Assembly: GCA_903900265.1 (NCBI GenBank)
Contig: CAIUMM010000106.1
Location: 62,001-126,000 of the forward strand
DNA from: an uncultured Pseudomonadota bacterium
GTDB lineage: Bacteria; Myxococcota_A; UBA796; SXON01
Direction: 5' to 3'
DNA: 64,000 bases
The position numbers were made by a program, and so were the translations under genes. The stretch's first letter is position 1. Every line of letters starts with the position of its first letter. The notes under the pieces were generated by a model. It was given only the letters and a program-made list of their open reading frames with translations. It did no database searches and was not told the DNA's origin. This document shows, piece after piece, positions 8,203 through 16,649 of this stretch.

Positions 8203-9701
8203 GCCCGCCTGCGCAGCGCAACCTGCTGCCGGTGCTGCCGTTGCAGCGTTGGCTGGTGCTGTCGCACCTGACCGTGCTCTTGCTGCCGTTGGTCACGCTG
8301 CTCGCTACGGGCGCGCTCGCCCGCGATCTGGAGCAACAGACCCGAGAGGACCTCGATCATCAGGCGTCCCTGCTCGCGCTGCACATCGAGACCGAGGTCC
8401 GTCACGCGCGCGAGGACGCCGAATTCAGCGCCGTGCACCCTCCCCGCGGCATCGCCGAGGTCGCGCAGCCGATCACCCAGCTGCTCGCCGACGCGAAGCA
8501 GCTCACCCTCGCCGGTTTTCGCGTCGTCGACGACCGCGGCATCGTGGTCGCGAGCTCCGGGGACGGCGTAGGGGACGACATCTCCGAAGACGACGAAGTG
8601 CGCGCCGCGCTCGCCGGATCCACCGGCCTCGCGCTACGCCCACGCCCGACTCAGGGCTCGAGGAGCCAGTCGCTCTCAAGCCCAAGCCGCCGCTCCGAGG
8701 TGCGCGTGTTTGTGGCGCGGCCGGTGCGCCTGCAAAACGCAGCCCAGAGCGAGATCTTAGGCGCGGTCGTGCTCTCGCGCACACCCCGCGAAGAGTGGCA
8801 AACGCTCTGGCAGATGGCGCCGCAGCTGTGGTTCGGCGCGCTCGCCGCGGTCGCGACCACCACCGGGATGGCCTTTGTCTCTGGGTATTTTCTGTCCCGA
8901 TCGCTCGCCCGGCTGGCGCGCGTAGGCGGGAGGCTCGCCGCCGGGGATCTGGGCGACGCGCTCGCGCAGGTGGAAGGATCGCAGGTGCTGGAGGTGCGCG
9001 CGCTGGCGGCGTCGCTGCGCACCATGTCCGAGCGACTGCGCGCGCGGCTGAGCTACATCTCCGACTTTGCGGCGAACGTCTCGCATGAATTCAAGACCCC
9101 GGTCTCGAGCCTGCTCGGCACCATCGAGATCTTGAAGGACGACCTGCACGCGCCGGACCTCACGCCCGACCAGAAGGCGCGCTTCCTCGACAACGCCACC
9201 TCAGATCTTCAACGACTGTCACGCCTTGTCAGCGGATTACTGCGGCTCGCCCGCGCGGAAGAGGGCAGCGAGCGCCGCCGGATTGACCTGAGCGCTCTGG
9301 TCCGGGAGACCGCAGCCCGACTGGATGTGCCCGTCTCGGGGACCGCCGGACACGTGTTGGGCAACGCGGAAGAGCTGCAGAGCGCGGTGACCAACCTCGT
9401 CGAGAACGGCCGAACCCACGGGCGCGGCTCGGTGTGGATCGAGCTTGTTCCCCACGGATTCGATGTGGTCGACAACGGCGTCGGCATCTCCGAAGCCAAC
9501 CGCCCGCGCATCTTCGAGCGCTTCTTCACCACCGCGCGCGACTCCGGCGGCACCGGGCTGGGCCTCGCAGTGGTGCGCGCCATCGTCGTCGCCCACGGAG
9601 GGACGATCACCGTCGCTTCGCGCGCCGAGCGCGCTCACGCAGAAGGAGCAGAAGGAGATGTCACGGAGACCCGTTTTCGGGTCCGACTGCCCGCCGCATG
9701 A
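8199..9701 (+). CDS. Membrane sensor histidine kinase (partner of the upstream regulator)
   Basis: 500 residues from a TTG start that overlaps the upstream TGA (TTGA). Transmembrane segment 1 is at about 20-42, a periplasmic sensing region at about 43-205, and transmembrane segment 2 at about 208-230. HAMP follows, then HisKA with the phospho-acceptor His in SHEFKTPVSSLLG (about 290). HATPase_c shows NLVENGRTHG, DNGVGIS, FERFF and GGTGLGLAVV. All boxes needed for autophosphorylation are present. The kinase is intact although its regulator contains a stop codon. The signal sensed is unknown; the ectodomain has no recognisable family, though a Cache-like fold is possible. Confidence 0.93.
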   Translation: MSPPAQRNLLPVLPLQRWLVLSHLTVLLLPLVTLLATGALARDLEQQTREDLDHQASLLALHIETEVRHAREDAEFSAVHPPRGIAEVAQPITQLLADAKQLTLAGFRVVDDRGIVVASSGDGVGDDISEDDEVRAALAGSTGLALRPRPTQGSRSQSLSSPSRRSEVRVFVARPVRLQNAAQSEILGAVVLSRTPREEWQTLWQMAPQLWFGALAAVATTTGMAFVSGYFLSRSLARLARVGGRLAAGDLGDALAQVEGSQVLEVRALAASLRTMSERLRARLSYISDFAANVSHEFKTPVSSLLGTIEILKDDLHAPDLTPDQKARFLDNATSDLQRLSRLVSGLLRLARAEEGSERRRIDLSALVRETAARLDVPVSGTAGHVLGNAEELQSAVTNLVENGRTHGRGSVWIELVPHGFDVVDNGVGISEANRPRIFERFFTTARDSGGTGLGLAVVRAIVVAHGGTITVASRAERAHAEGAEGDVTETRFRVRLPAA

Positions 9702-9736
9702 ACTGAGCGAGCACCATAGGGGAAGGGCGAACCAGG

Positions 9737-10567
9737 ATGTACCCGATGCTCATGCTCGTCACCTTTGCGTTCGCTGGATCGACCCCGTCGATCGTCCCTT
9801 TTCCTGTCCGCGCGACCGATGCCGTCAGCGGCACCACGTTCGCCGAACAGATCGCGGCACTCCCGGATCATGAGCGCTACGCCGCGACGCGCGACGCGGT
9901 GCTCTCAGGAAACGTGCCTTCGTTCCTTCGCAGTCTGGTCCCGGTCACGCTCGTCGGAGGCCCGAGCGCCGCCGCGACCACGATCACCGTGTTCGTGACG
10001 CGAGACTACTTGTCGGTCGGCGGTGATGACGACTTTGTCCCGATGCCGCTGGATTTTGTAGACGCCGCCGAGGTCGCGAGCGCGCTGGGCTTCGGCTTGC
10101 CTACGCGACGCATCGTCGATGCGATCTACAACGCCGCCGACGTGCAGGGCACCCCTGCGCCGCTGCCCGCGGGTCCGGAGATGCGCTCCATCCCCTACAT
10201 CCTCGAGAGTCGGGCGCGCATCGTCGCGGAGATCGGAGCCAGCCACATCGGAGCGCTGTGGGCCGGAACGAAGAAAGACCTCGTGCTGACTCCACAGTTA
10301 CAAGCCCAGCCTGACCGGGAGGCGATCTACGGGTGGCACCAGCAAAACGGACGCCCGATCCAACCGTTGAGCCTCGTGCACGGCGTGCATTACGCCGACT
10401 ACAGCCACGGCATCCGCCTCGTCGCCGACACTGTGCTGGTGAACGGCGAGCCGCGCAGCTACTTCGACGTGCTCGCGGACCCTGCCCTCGCCGCGTGCCT
10501 GAGCGACGAGGGCCCGATCCCGCAGGCGCGGGCGTTCATCGCGACCGCTGCAAATGCAGATGGATAG
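9737..10567 (+). CDS. Secreted protein of unknown function
   Basis: 276 residues. A short hydrophobic N-terminus (MLMLVTFAFAG) suggests a signal peptide. The body is globular with no membrane segment. A distinctive C-terminal stretch, GWHQQNGRPIQPLSLVHG then HYADYSHGIRLV (about residues 200-235), is rich in His, Asp and Tyr, as in a catalytic or metal site, but I cannot name the family with certainty. The gene follows the histidine kinase by 35 bases in the same direction and may be co-transcribed with it. AGGGGAAGG about 15 bases upstream of the ATG at 9737 is a possible ribosome binding site. Confidence 0.6.
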   Translation: MYPMLMLVTFAFAGSTPSIVPFPVRATDAVSGTTFAEQIAALPDHERYAATRDAVLSGNVPSFLRSLVPVTLVGGPSAAATTITVFVTRDYLSVGGDDDFVPMPLDFVDAAEVASALGFGLPTRRIVDAIYNAADVQGTPAPLPAGPEMRSIPYILESRARIVAEIGASHIGALWAGTKKDLVLTPQLQAQPDREAIYGWHQQNGRPIQPLSLVHGVHYADYSHGIRLVADTVLVNGEPRSYFDVLADPALAACLSDEGPIPQARAFIATAANADG

Positions 10568-10641
10568 CCGGTAGTTCAACGATGCGCGTCGATGCGGCGC
10601 AGGAATCAAGGGGCGTCCGCTGCGTAGCGCTCGAAAAGATC

Positions 10642-10660
10642 TTGAGAAACTCGCTCTCAA
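10642..10660. repeat. Inverted repeat upstream of the chemosensory locus
   Basis: Arms TTGAGA and TCTCAA separated by seven bases in the 273-bp intergenic region. A TTGACG hexamer lies at about 10709 without a convincing -10 partner. The repeat could be an operator for the following operon or a weak hairpin ending the preceding gene. The rest of the gap shows nothing else I can support. Confidence 0.3.
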
Positions 10661-10824
10661 AAGTCAAATCCGCGTCATTTCACCCGATGCAGAGAGTGTA
10701 GACGAAAGGTTGACGCAAAAATGACGAACCCCCGAGCGCCCGCGAGACCGCACACAGGCCCACCCTGAGCCGGTCGCGGGGTTGGGGAGGCCGCATGAGC
10801 AGAAGTTGAAGAGCAGTTGAAGAA

Positions 10825-10832
10825 AGGGAGGT
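10825..10832 (+). promoter_or_regulatory. Ribosome binding site deciding the start of the receiver-GGDEF gene
   Basis: AGGGAGGT lies eight bases before ATG 10841. It favours that start over the in-frame TTG at 10817, which would place the site inside the coding region. Confidence 0.7.
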
Positions 10833-10840
10833 CAAACACC

Positions 10841-12277
10841 ATGTACACCGTGCTCCTTGTCGATCCGTCGCCGACCCGGGATGTCCTCGCAGAGCGCTTG
10901 GAGCTGCAAGGGTACCGCGTGGTCAGCACCTCGGACGCCGCCAAAGGAGCCCACCTCGCCCTGTCCGCCCCCCCGGCGATCATCATCGCCGACCTTTGGA
11001 TGCCCGGCATCTCCGGCATCCAACTGTGCCGGCTGCTCCGCTCGGAGCCCGCCACCGAGCACGTGCCGATCATCCTGCGCGGCCCGGAGCAGAGCGGCCG
11101 GGATCGCTTCTGGGCCGAGCGCGCCGGCGCGATCGCCTACGTCGGCCGTGGCAGCATGGGCGACCTCGTGCGCGCCCTCAACCAAGCGCTCGCGGCGGCG
11201 CCGCCCCAAGCCGACGGGTTCTTCACCCAACTTGGGGGTGGCGAGCTCGACTTGCGTGAACGTATCGCCGCACAGTTGGACAGCGCGCTGTTCGATTCGG
11301 TGATCGCCTCGGAGATCCGCGCATTGGGCGTCTGCGGCACCTTCGACCGCTTGTTTGACACTCTCTCCCAATTTGTGGTGCGGGTCGCCGGATACCGTTG
11401 GCTCGCCGTGCACAGCTTCCAACCCGAGCGCTTCGCGGTGCACGCGCACCCCGCACATCGGCAGGCCGCCGAAATCGAAGCCCGCGCGGCGCTCCGGGTG
11501 TGCAGCGACGTCCCCGCCATGTTCGTCGAGGATGAAGACGCCGCCGATGAGGCGACGGGCTCGACCCCGCTGTTCGAGGCGATCACGATGGGCGCCGACA
11601 CCTTGGGCACGATCGCGATGGGCGCACGCGCGCCCGTGGCGGGCGTACACGGCGCCCACGAAGCCGATCTGATGCGGGTGATCGCCCGCGAGCTGGGCGG
11701 CCCGATCCGCATCGCGACGCTGATGGAAGAGTCCAACCGGCTGGCGATGATCGACCCGCTCACCGGCTTGCTGAACCGGCGCGCGTTCATCGCCGCGATG
11801 GAGCGGCAGATCGCGCTGCTGGAGCGTCACGGAGAAGGCTTTTGCCTGCTGCTGCTCGACGTCGACCACTTCAAGAACCTCAACGACCAGCACGGGCACG
11901 CCACCGGAGACGCGGTGCTCATGCACCTCGGCGTCACCCTCCCCGCGTGTGTGCGGCGGTCCGACGTGGTCGGGCGCTGGGGCGGCGAGGAGTTTGTGAT
12001 CGCGCTGACCATCCAGGACCCGACGCGCGCCGCAGCCCGCGCCGAGACCATTCGGCAGGCGATCGCCAACATCGTCGTGCGCGACTCCACCGGCGCGCCG
12101 GTCGAGGTCACCGCCTCCATCGGCGTGGCAGCCGCGGAGTTCGGGGACAGCGTAGAGCAGCTGGTCGAGCGCGCCGACAAGGCGATGTACGCGGCGAAGT
12201 CCGCGGGCCGCAACAACGTCACGCTGCACCCGGGCACGCCTCCGGCGCTGCAGGCGCGCCCGGCACAGGTGCATTGA
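10841..12277 (+). CDS. Receiver-GGDEF diguanylate cyclase
   Basis: 478 residues from ATG 10841. Residues 1-115 are a receiver domain (LLVDPSPT, IADLWMPGISG), but the usual KP motif near its end is not evident. A middle region (about 145-295) resembles a GAF domain. The C-terminal GGDEF domain has DPLTGLLNRRAF, DVDHFKNLND and the active-site GRWGGEEF. The product is cyclic-di-GMP. An RRSD inhibitory site sits five residues before GGEEF, so product feedback is expected. As first gene of the chemosensory cluster, it is a plausible output or input, linking CheA signalling to c-di-GMP. It overlaps the next gene by one base. Confidence 0.9.
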   Translation: MYTVLLVDPSPTRDVLAERLELQGYRVVSTSDAAKGAHLALSAPPAIIIADLWMPGISGIQLCRLLRSEPATEHVPIILRGPEQSGRDRFWAERAGAIAYVGRGSMGDLVRALNQALAAAPPQADGFFTQLGGGELDLRERIAAQLDSALFDSVIASEIRALGVCGTFDRLFDTLSQFVVRVAGYRWLAVHSFQPERFAVHAHPAHRQAAEIEARAALRVCSDVPAMFVEDEDAADEATGSTPLFEAITMGADTLGTIAMGARAPVAGVHGAHEADLMRVIARELGGPIRIATLMEESNRLAMIDPLTGLLNRRAFIAAMERQIALLERHGEGFCLLLLDVDHFKNLNDQHGHATGDAVLMHLGVTLPACVRRSDVVGRWGGEEFVIALTIQDPTRAAARAETIRQAIANIVVRDSTGAPVEVTASIGVAAAEFGDSVEQLVERADKAMYAAKSAGRNNVTLHPGTPPALQARPAQVH

Positions 12278-12678
12278 TGGCCGTCGCCCCAAAGGTGCTC
12301 GTCGTTGATCATACGCTGTTTGTACGACAACAGTTGAACCTGACGCTGACCGGTGCTGGCTTCACGGTGCTCGAAGCCTCCGATGGAGAGCTTGGATTGC
12401 TTCAGGTCGAGTACCATCCGGACGTCGCGATGGTGCTCTCAGAGGTGGACATGCCCCACATGGACGGGCTCACGATGTTGGAGCGGCTGAAGGCGAACGG
12501 CGCACGGCCTGCGCTGCCGGTGCTCATGCTCACCGCGCATGCGCCGCTGCCGCTGTTGGGGCGAGCCAAACGCGCCGGAGCCCGGGGATGGATCGTACGC
12601 CCGATCAAACCGGAACATCTGGTCGAGACCGTGCGGCGCCTCACCACGTCGACGGCGACGTACGCCCGCGCATCCTGA
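12277..12678 (+). CDS. Degenerate CheY-like receiver (pseudo-receiver)
   Basis: 133 residues, a single receiver fold. The phospho-acceptor position is Glu56 (LSEVDMPHMDG, where the family has D-x-x-M-P). The acid pocket is D11-H12 instead of Asp-Asp, and the conserved Lys is Arg108 (WIVRPIKPEHL). The switch Thr (LMLTAHA) is kept. Normal phosphotransfer from CheA is therefore unlikely; Glu may mimic a permanently phosphorylated state. It is translationally linked (TGATG) to the diguanylate cyclase and lies just before cheA. It could be a constitutive or competitor partner of CheA or of the motor/output protein. Confidence 0.85.
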   Translation: MAVAPKVLVVDHTLFVRQQLNLTLTGAGFTVLEASDGELGLLQVEYHPDVAMVLSEVDMPHMDGLTMLERLKANGARPALPVLMLTAHAPLPLLGRAKRAGARGWIVRPIKPEHLVETVRRLTTSTATYARAS

Positions 12679-12763
12679 GCGGCGGCCTCCACTCTTCTCG
12701 ACTTCCGCGCAGGTTGCCCTCAGGAAGGCGAGATACTGACCGATAGCCTTCGGCGGAGCGAGC

Positions 12764-15166
12764 ATGGACGACATCGACGATATGGAGGAAGTCATCAACG
12801 ACTTCCTGGTCGAGAGCCACGAGAACCTCGACCGACTGGACCGAGACTTTGTCGCTTTTGAGGCGGACCCGTCCCAGAAGGCGCTGCTTCCTGCCATTTT
12901 CCGTGCCATCCACACCATCAAAGGCACCTGCGGGTTCCTCGGGTACTCCAAGCTGGAGGCGCTCTCCCACGTGGGCGAGACCCTCCTCGGCAAAATGCGC
13001 GACGGCACCCTCGCGCCCACTCAAGCCCGCATCACCGCGTTGCTGGCGATGGTCGATGCGATTCGCGCGATGCTCCACAGCATCGAGACCACCCGAAACG
13101 ACGGCGCCGATGACCACGCGGCGCTCCGGGGCACGCTGACCGCCCTGCTGACCGATGCGCCGGAGGAGCCCGCCCCGGTCGCAACGGCCGCGCCGGTCGC
13201 AACGCCCGCGCCGATCGCAACGCCCGCGCCGATCGCGCCCCCCGCGCCGATCGCAACGCCCACGCCGATCGCCCAACCCGCGCCGATCGCCCAGCCCGCG
13301 CAGATCGCGACGACCGCCCCGATCGCGACGCCCGCGCCGATCGCGACGCCCGCGCCGATCGCGACGCCCGCGCCGGCGGTCCCGCAGCCCGCCCGTCCCG
13401 CGCCCGGCGAGCCAGCGACCGCCCCGACGACCGCCTCAGCGACAGAATCGAGCGTGCGCGTCGACGTCGCGCTGCTCGGCAAGCTGATGAACCTCGTCGG
13501 CGAGCTTGTGCTGACGCGCAACCAGCTGCTGCAACATACGAACCTCGGCGGCGATCCCGGCCTGATGGCCGCCACGCAGCGCCTGAACCTCATCACCTCC
13601 GAGCTGCAAGAAGAGGTGATGCGCACCCGCATGCAGACCGTCGGCACGGTGTGGGCCAAGTTCCCGCGCCTGGTCCGCGACCTCTGCGCATCCTGCGGCA
13701 AACAAGTGCGCCTCGAGATGGACGGCCAAGACACCGAGGTGGACCGCACCCTCCTCGACGCCATCAAGGATCCGCTCACCCACATCATCCGCAACGCGGT
13801 CGACCACGGAATCGAAGCGCCGGCACGTCGCATCGCGGCCGGAAAACCCGCAGAGGGAACCTTGTCGCTGCGCGCCTTCCATGAAGGCGGCCAAGTGAAC
13901 ATCGAGATCGTAGACGATGGGGGAGGGATCCCGCTCGATCGCATTCGGAAAAAGGCCATCGAGCGAGGCCTGATCACCCCCGAAGCCGCGGCGCGTATGC
14001 TCGATCAGGACGTCATCAACTTGATCTTCGTCCCCGGATTTTCCACGGCCGAAGCGGTCACCAACGTCTCGGGGCGAGGCGTCGGTATGGACGTCGTACG
14101 CACCAACATCGAGCAGGTGGGCGGCGCGATCGTGCTGGAGAGCCGCGAGGGGGAAGGCACCCGCATCCGGATTCGCATCCCACTGACGCTCGCCATCGTT
14201 CCGGCGCTGATCATCGAGTGCAGCGGTGATCGCTACGCGATCCCGCAGGTGAGCCTCGTCGAGCTCGTGCGCATCGAGCCAGAGGACGTCGCGACGGTGG
14301 TGGAGCACGTGCATGACGTGCCGGTGATCCGGCGGCGCGGCAAGCTGCTGCCGATCCTCACGCTGGCGCGCGAGCTCGCGCTGCCCCTCGAGAAGAATGG
14401 AGGAGCCGTCAGCCTCGTCGTGCTTCAGGCCGCAGACCAGTGCTTCGGCATCATCGTCGACAGGATCTGCGACACCGCCGAGATCGTCGTCAAGCCGTTG
14501 GGCCGTATGCTCAAGGACATCGGGGTCTACGCCGGCGCGACGATCATGGGCGACGGCGGCGTCGCGTTGATCCTCGACGTCATCGGGCTCGCGACGCGCG
14601 CCGGGCTCTTGGGCGAGTCCAGCGCGGGTTTCCGCGCCGAAGCGGCCGCCAGCGCGATCGCGGTCGCGGGCGAAGGAAAGCAGCGGGTGCTGGTCGTAGG
14701 ATCCCGCGACGACGCCCGAATTGCGATGCCGCTGGACCACGTGGAGCGCCTCGAGGAGATCCCCGCCGCGATGATCGAGCGCACCGGATCGCAGGAGGTC
14801 ACCCAATACCGGGGTGGGATTCTGCCGCTCGTTCGCCTGTCGCGCGTGCTGACCGAGCGGCGCACGCATCCCCGCCATGGCCCGACCTGGGGACCGCCGG
14901 AAGGGGATCTGCTCCCCGTGATCCTGTACTCCTCCAACGGCAACCACGTCGGCATTATCGTCGACCAGATCCACGACATCATCGAAGAGGAGCTGACCGC
15001 GCGCCGCCCCGCGGTGCGAGCGGGCGTGCTGTTCTCCGTCGTCCTGCTCGGGCGGGTGACCGAGATGATCGATCTCGAGTGGGTCGTCGCTTCGCTCGAA
15101 CGACCAGGCCCGGCGTTCCATCGCGCGGCAGGGCCGAAGAACACCGCAGCCTCAGGTGCTGAATGA
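12764..15166 (+). CDS. cheA: Chemotaxis histidine kinase CheA with two CheW-like domains
   Basis: 800 residues. The HPt domain (1-110) has phospho-His50 in FRAIHTIKGTCGF. A Pro/Ala/Ile repeat linker spans about 137-205. The dimerisation domain follows (LGKLMNLVGELVLTRNQLLQ), then HATPase_c with HIIRNAVDHGIE, DDGGGI and the VSGRGVGMDVV loop. Two CheW-like domains are at the end (about 475-620 and 640-780), where most CheA proteins have one. No P2 CheY-binding domain is recognisable; the low-complexity linker occupies its place. It sits in the cytoplasmic receptor array with CheW and the MCP encoded downstream, phosphorylating CheY proteins. It overlaps cheW by ATGA. Confidence 0.97.
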   Translation: MDDIDDMEEVINDFLVESHENLDRLDRDFVAFEADPSQKALLPAIFRAIHTIKGTCGFLGYSKLEALSHVGETLLGKMRDGTLAPTQARITALLAMVDAIRAMLHSIETTRNDGADDHAALRGTLTALLTDAPEEPAPVATAAPVATPAPIATPAPIAPPAPIATPTPIAQPAPIAQPAQIATTAPIATPAPIATPAPIATPAPAVPQPARPAPGEPATAPTTASATESSVRVDVALLGKLMNLVGELVLTRNQLLQHTNLGGDPGLMAATQRLNLITSELQEEVMRTRMQTVGTVWAKFPRLVRDLCASCGKQVRLEMDGQDTEVDRTLLDAIKDPLTHIIRNAVDHGIEAPARRIAAGKPAEGTLSLRAFHEGGQVNIEIVDDGGGIPLDRIRKKAIERGLITPEAAARMLDQDVINLIFVPGFSTAEAVTNVSGRGVGMDVVRTNIEQVGGAIVLESREGEGTRIRIRIPLTLAIVPALIIECSGDRYAIPQVSLVELVRIEPEDVATVVEHVHDVPVIRRRGKLLPILTLARELALPLEKNGGAVSLVVLQAADQCFGIIVDRICDTAEIVVKPLGRMLKDIGVYAGATIMGDGGVALILDVIGLATRAGLLGESSAGFRAEAAASAIAVAGEGKQRVLVVGSRDDARIAMPLDHVERLEEIPAAMIERTGSQEVTQYRGGILPLVRLSRVLTERRTHPRHGPTWGPPEGDLLPVILYSSNGNHVGIIVDQIHDIIEEELTARRPAVRAGVLFSVVLLGRVTEMIDLEWVVASLERPGPAFHRAAGPKNTAASGAE
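13172..13379 (+). repeat. 18-bp tandem repeat coding the CheA linker
   Basis: About eleven imperfect copies of an 18-bp unit encode the hexapeptide APIATP and variants. Many units contain CGATCG. Because the unit is a multiple of three, copy-number change alters linker length without a frameshift. Confidence 0.8.
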
Positions 15167-15597
15167 TCGAGCCCCACTCCCTCGTCACGTTCAAGGTCGA
15201 CGGCCTTCGCTTCGGCATCGACGTCGCTCGCGTGCAAGAGGTGCTGCGCGCCACCACCAACACCCGCGTGCCGCTGGCACCCCAGGTGATCGGCGGTCTG
15301 GTCAACCTGCGCGGCGAGATCGTCGTCGCGTTGGACATGCGCCGCCGGCTCGGGCTCCCCGACGCTGCGCGCGACGCCCAGAGGATGAACCTCGTGGTGC
15401 GCACGCCCGAAGGCCCGATCAGCCTCATCGTCGACGAGATCGGCGAGGTCATGGAGCCCACCGAAGATCAGCTCGAGCGCATCCCCGACACGCTGCGTGG
15501 CCCGGTGCGGCAGTACGCAGACGGCGTGGTGAAGGCCAGCGGCGGGCCGTTGCTGATCCTGAACGTCGAACGCGCGATCGACATGCGGGGGTCCTGA
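15163..15597 (+). CDS. cheW: Chemotaxis coupling protein CheW
   Basis: 144 residues, one CheW SH3-like domain: LVTFKVDGLRFGIDVARVQEVLR, IGGLVNLRGEIVVALDMRRRLGL, then ISLIVDEIGEV and QYADGVVKASGGPLLILNV. It bridges MCP signalling tips and CheA in the cytoplasmic array. It overlaps cheA by ATGA and is followed after three bases by an in-frame start for the OprB-like gene. Confidence 0.96.
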   Translation: MIEPHSLVTFKVDGLRFGIDVARVQEVLRATTNTRVPLAPQVIGGLVNLRGEIVVALDMRRRLGLPDAARDAQRMNLVVRTPEGPISLIVDEIGEVMEPTEDQLERIPDTLRGPVRQYADGVVKASGGPLLILNVERAIDMRGS

Positions 15598-15600
15598 ACG

Positions 15601-16578
15601 ATGCCGATCCCGCTTGGAGACATCGTCGCACCCATCGCCGTGGTGGCCTTGGAAGGCTCCGCAACGGACGAAGCCGCGGTGGCGGCGCGCAGCCTGGCAA
15701 ACCTCGGAGTGAGCGTAGACATCGGTGCGTTCTCGCCTTGGAAGGGCGCGAGCATCACCGGCGTGCTGCAAGGCATCTTCGGCAATGAGGCGGGCGCATC
15801 GTACGGCGCGTGGCAAGGCTACTCCAACATCCAGGCCGATCCGCTCGTTGGGGCTGCGGAGGTTTTCCTCGCGCAGGAGCTCGGCGAGGTCGTGGCGCTA
15901 CGCGCAGGCAGGATCGACGGCGGCGGCAGCTTCGGCGTCACCCGTCACGGCGCGGACTTCATCAATCCTTCCTTCGGCGTATCGCCGACGATGGCGGGCG
16001 TTCCTACCTTTCCCGAACCCACATGGGGCGGCGAGGTCGAAGCCACGCCGCTCTCCGCGCTGTCTGTGATGGCTGGGGCCTACGCAGGAGAAGGAGGGCC
16101 CTACCTCATCGGCCAGATCGGCAGCCAATGGGCAGCGGAGCAGCGCGGCGAAGGAAGCGCGGCGGCCGGCGCCTGGCACAACGGCGAAGGCACAGGCGCG
16201 TTCGCGGTCGTGGACCAACAGGTGCTCGGGATGCCCGGAGAGCGCGGTCTCACCGGCTTTGCCCAGCTCGGCCTCGCCCGACCGTTAGACGGCGGAGCGC
16301 GGGCGCACCTCGGCGGCGGATTCGTACTTCACGGGCCGCTTACCGCGCGCAGTGACGACGCAGTGGGCGTAGGCGTTAGCTGGGTGGCGTTGCCAGACTC
16401 GCTGCAAGACTCGCTAAGCGCCGCATACGACGGAGCCAAATCCGAGACCATCGCGGAGGTTTGGTACGAAGCGGCGCTCGCCGCTGAGCTCGCCATTCGT
16501 TTGGATGTGCAAGCCTTTGTGCGCTCGCCCTCCCAAACCGGCGGCATCGCCACCCTCCGCACCCAGTTTTCCCTTTAG
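15601..16578 (+). CDS. OprB-like carbohydrate-selective porin, no clear signal peptide
   Basis: 325 residues. The order of motifs fits OprB-family porins: SNIQADPLVGAAEVFLAQEL, VALRAGRID, ADFINPSFGVSPTM, FPEPTWG, GAFAVVDQQV, GLTGFAQLGLA, GVGVSWV and a final beta strand RTQFSL. OprB barrels let sugars cross the outer membrane. The N-terminus MPIPLGDIVAPIAVVALEGSA is only weakly hydrophobic and lacks positive charge, and no upstream start can supply a signal because the cheW stop lies in the same frame three bases before. Either export uses an atypical signal or the start region has been lost. Its place inside the che operon suggests a link between substrate entry and chemosensing. Confidence 0.65.
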   Translation: MPIPLGDIVAPIAVVALEGSATDEAAVAARSLANLGVSVDIGAFSPWKGASITGVLQGIFGNEAGASYGAWQGYSNIQADPLVGAAEVFLAQELGEVVALRAGRIDGGGSFGVTRHGADFINPSFGVSPTMAGVPTFPEPTWGGEVEATPLSALSVMAGAYAGEGGPYLIGQIGSQWAAEQRGEGSAAAGAWHNGEGTGAFAVVDQQVLGMPGERGLTGFAQLGLARPLDGGARAHLGGGFVLHGPLTARSDDAVGVGVSWVALPDSLQDSLSAAYDGAKSETIAEVWYEAALAAELAIRLDVQAFVRSPSQTGGIATLRTQFSL

Positions 16579-16649
16579 TTTTCCCCTTCGTTTTCATTGT
16601 AGTTTGCGCCAAGCCGGCCGGATAAACCCCCTCAGGATCGGACACCCAC

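Noticed and set aside
13436-15816. Long minus-strand frames of 561 and 429 residues opposite cheA and cheW
   Set aside because: Their translations have no domain features and mirror the codon pattern of the real genes.
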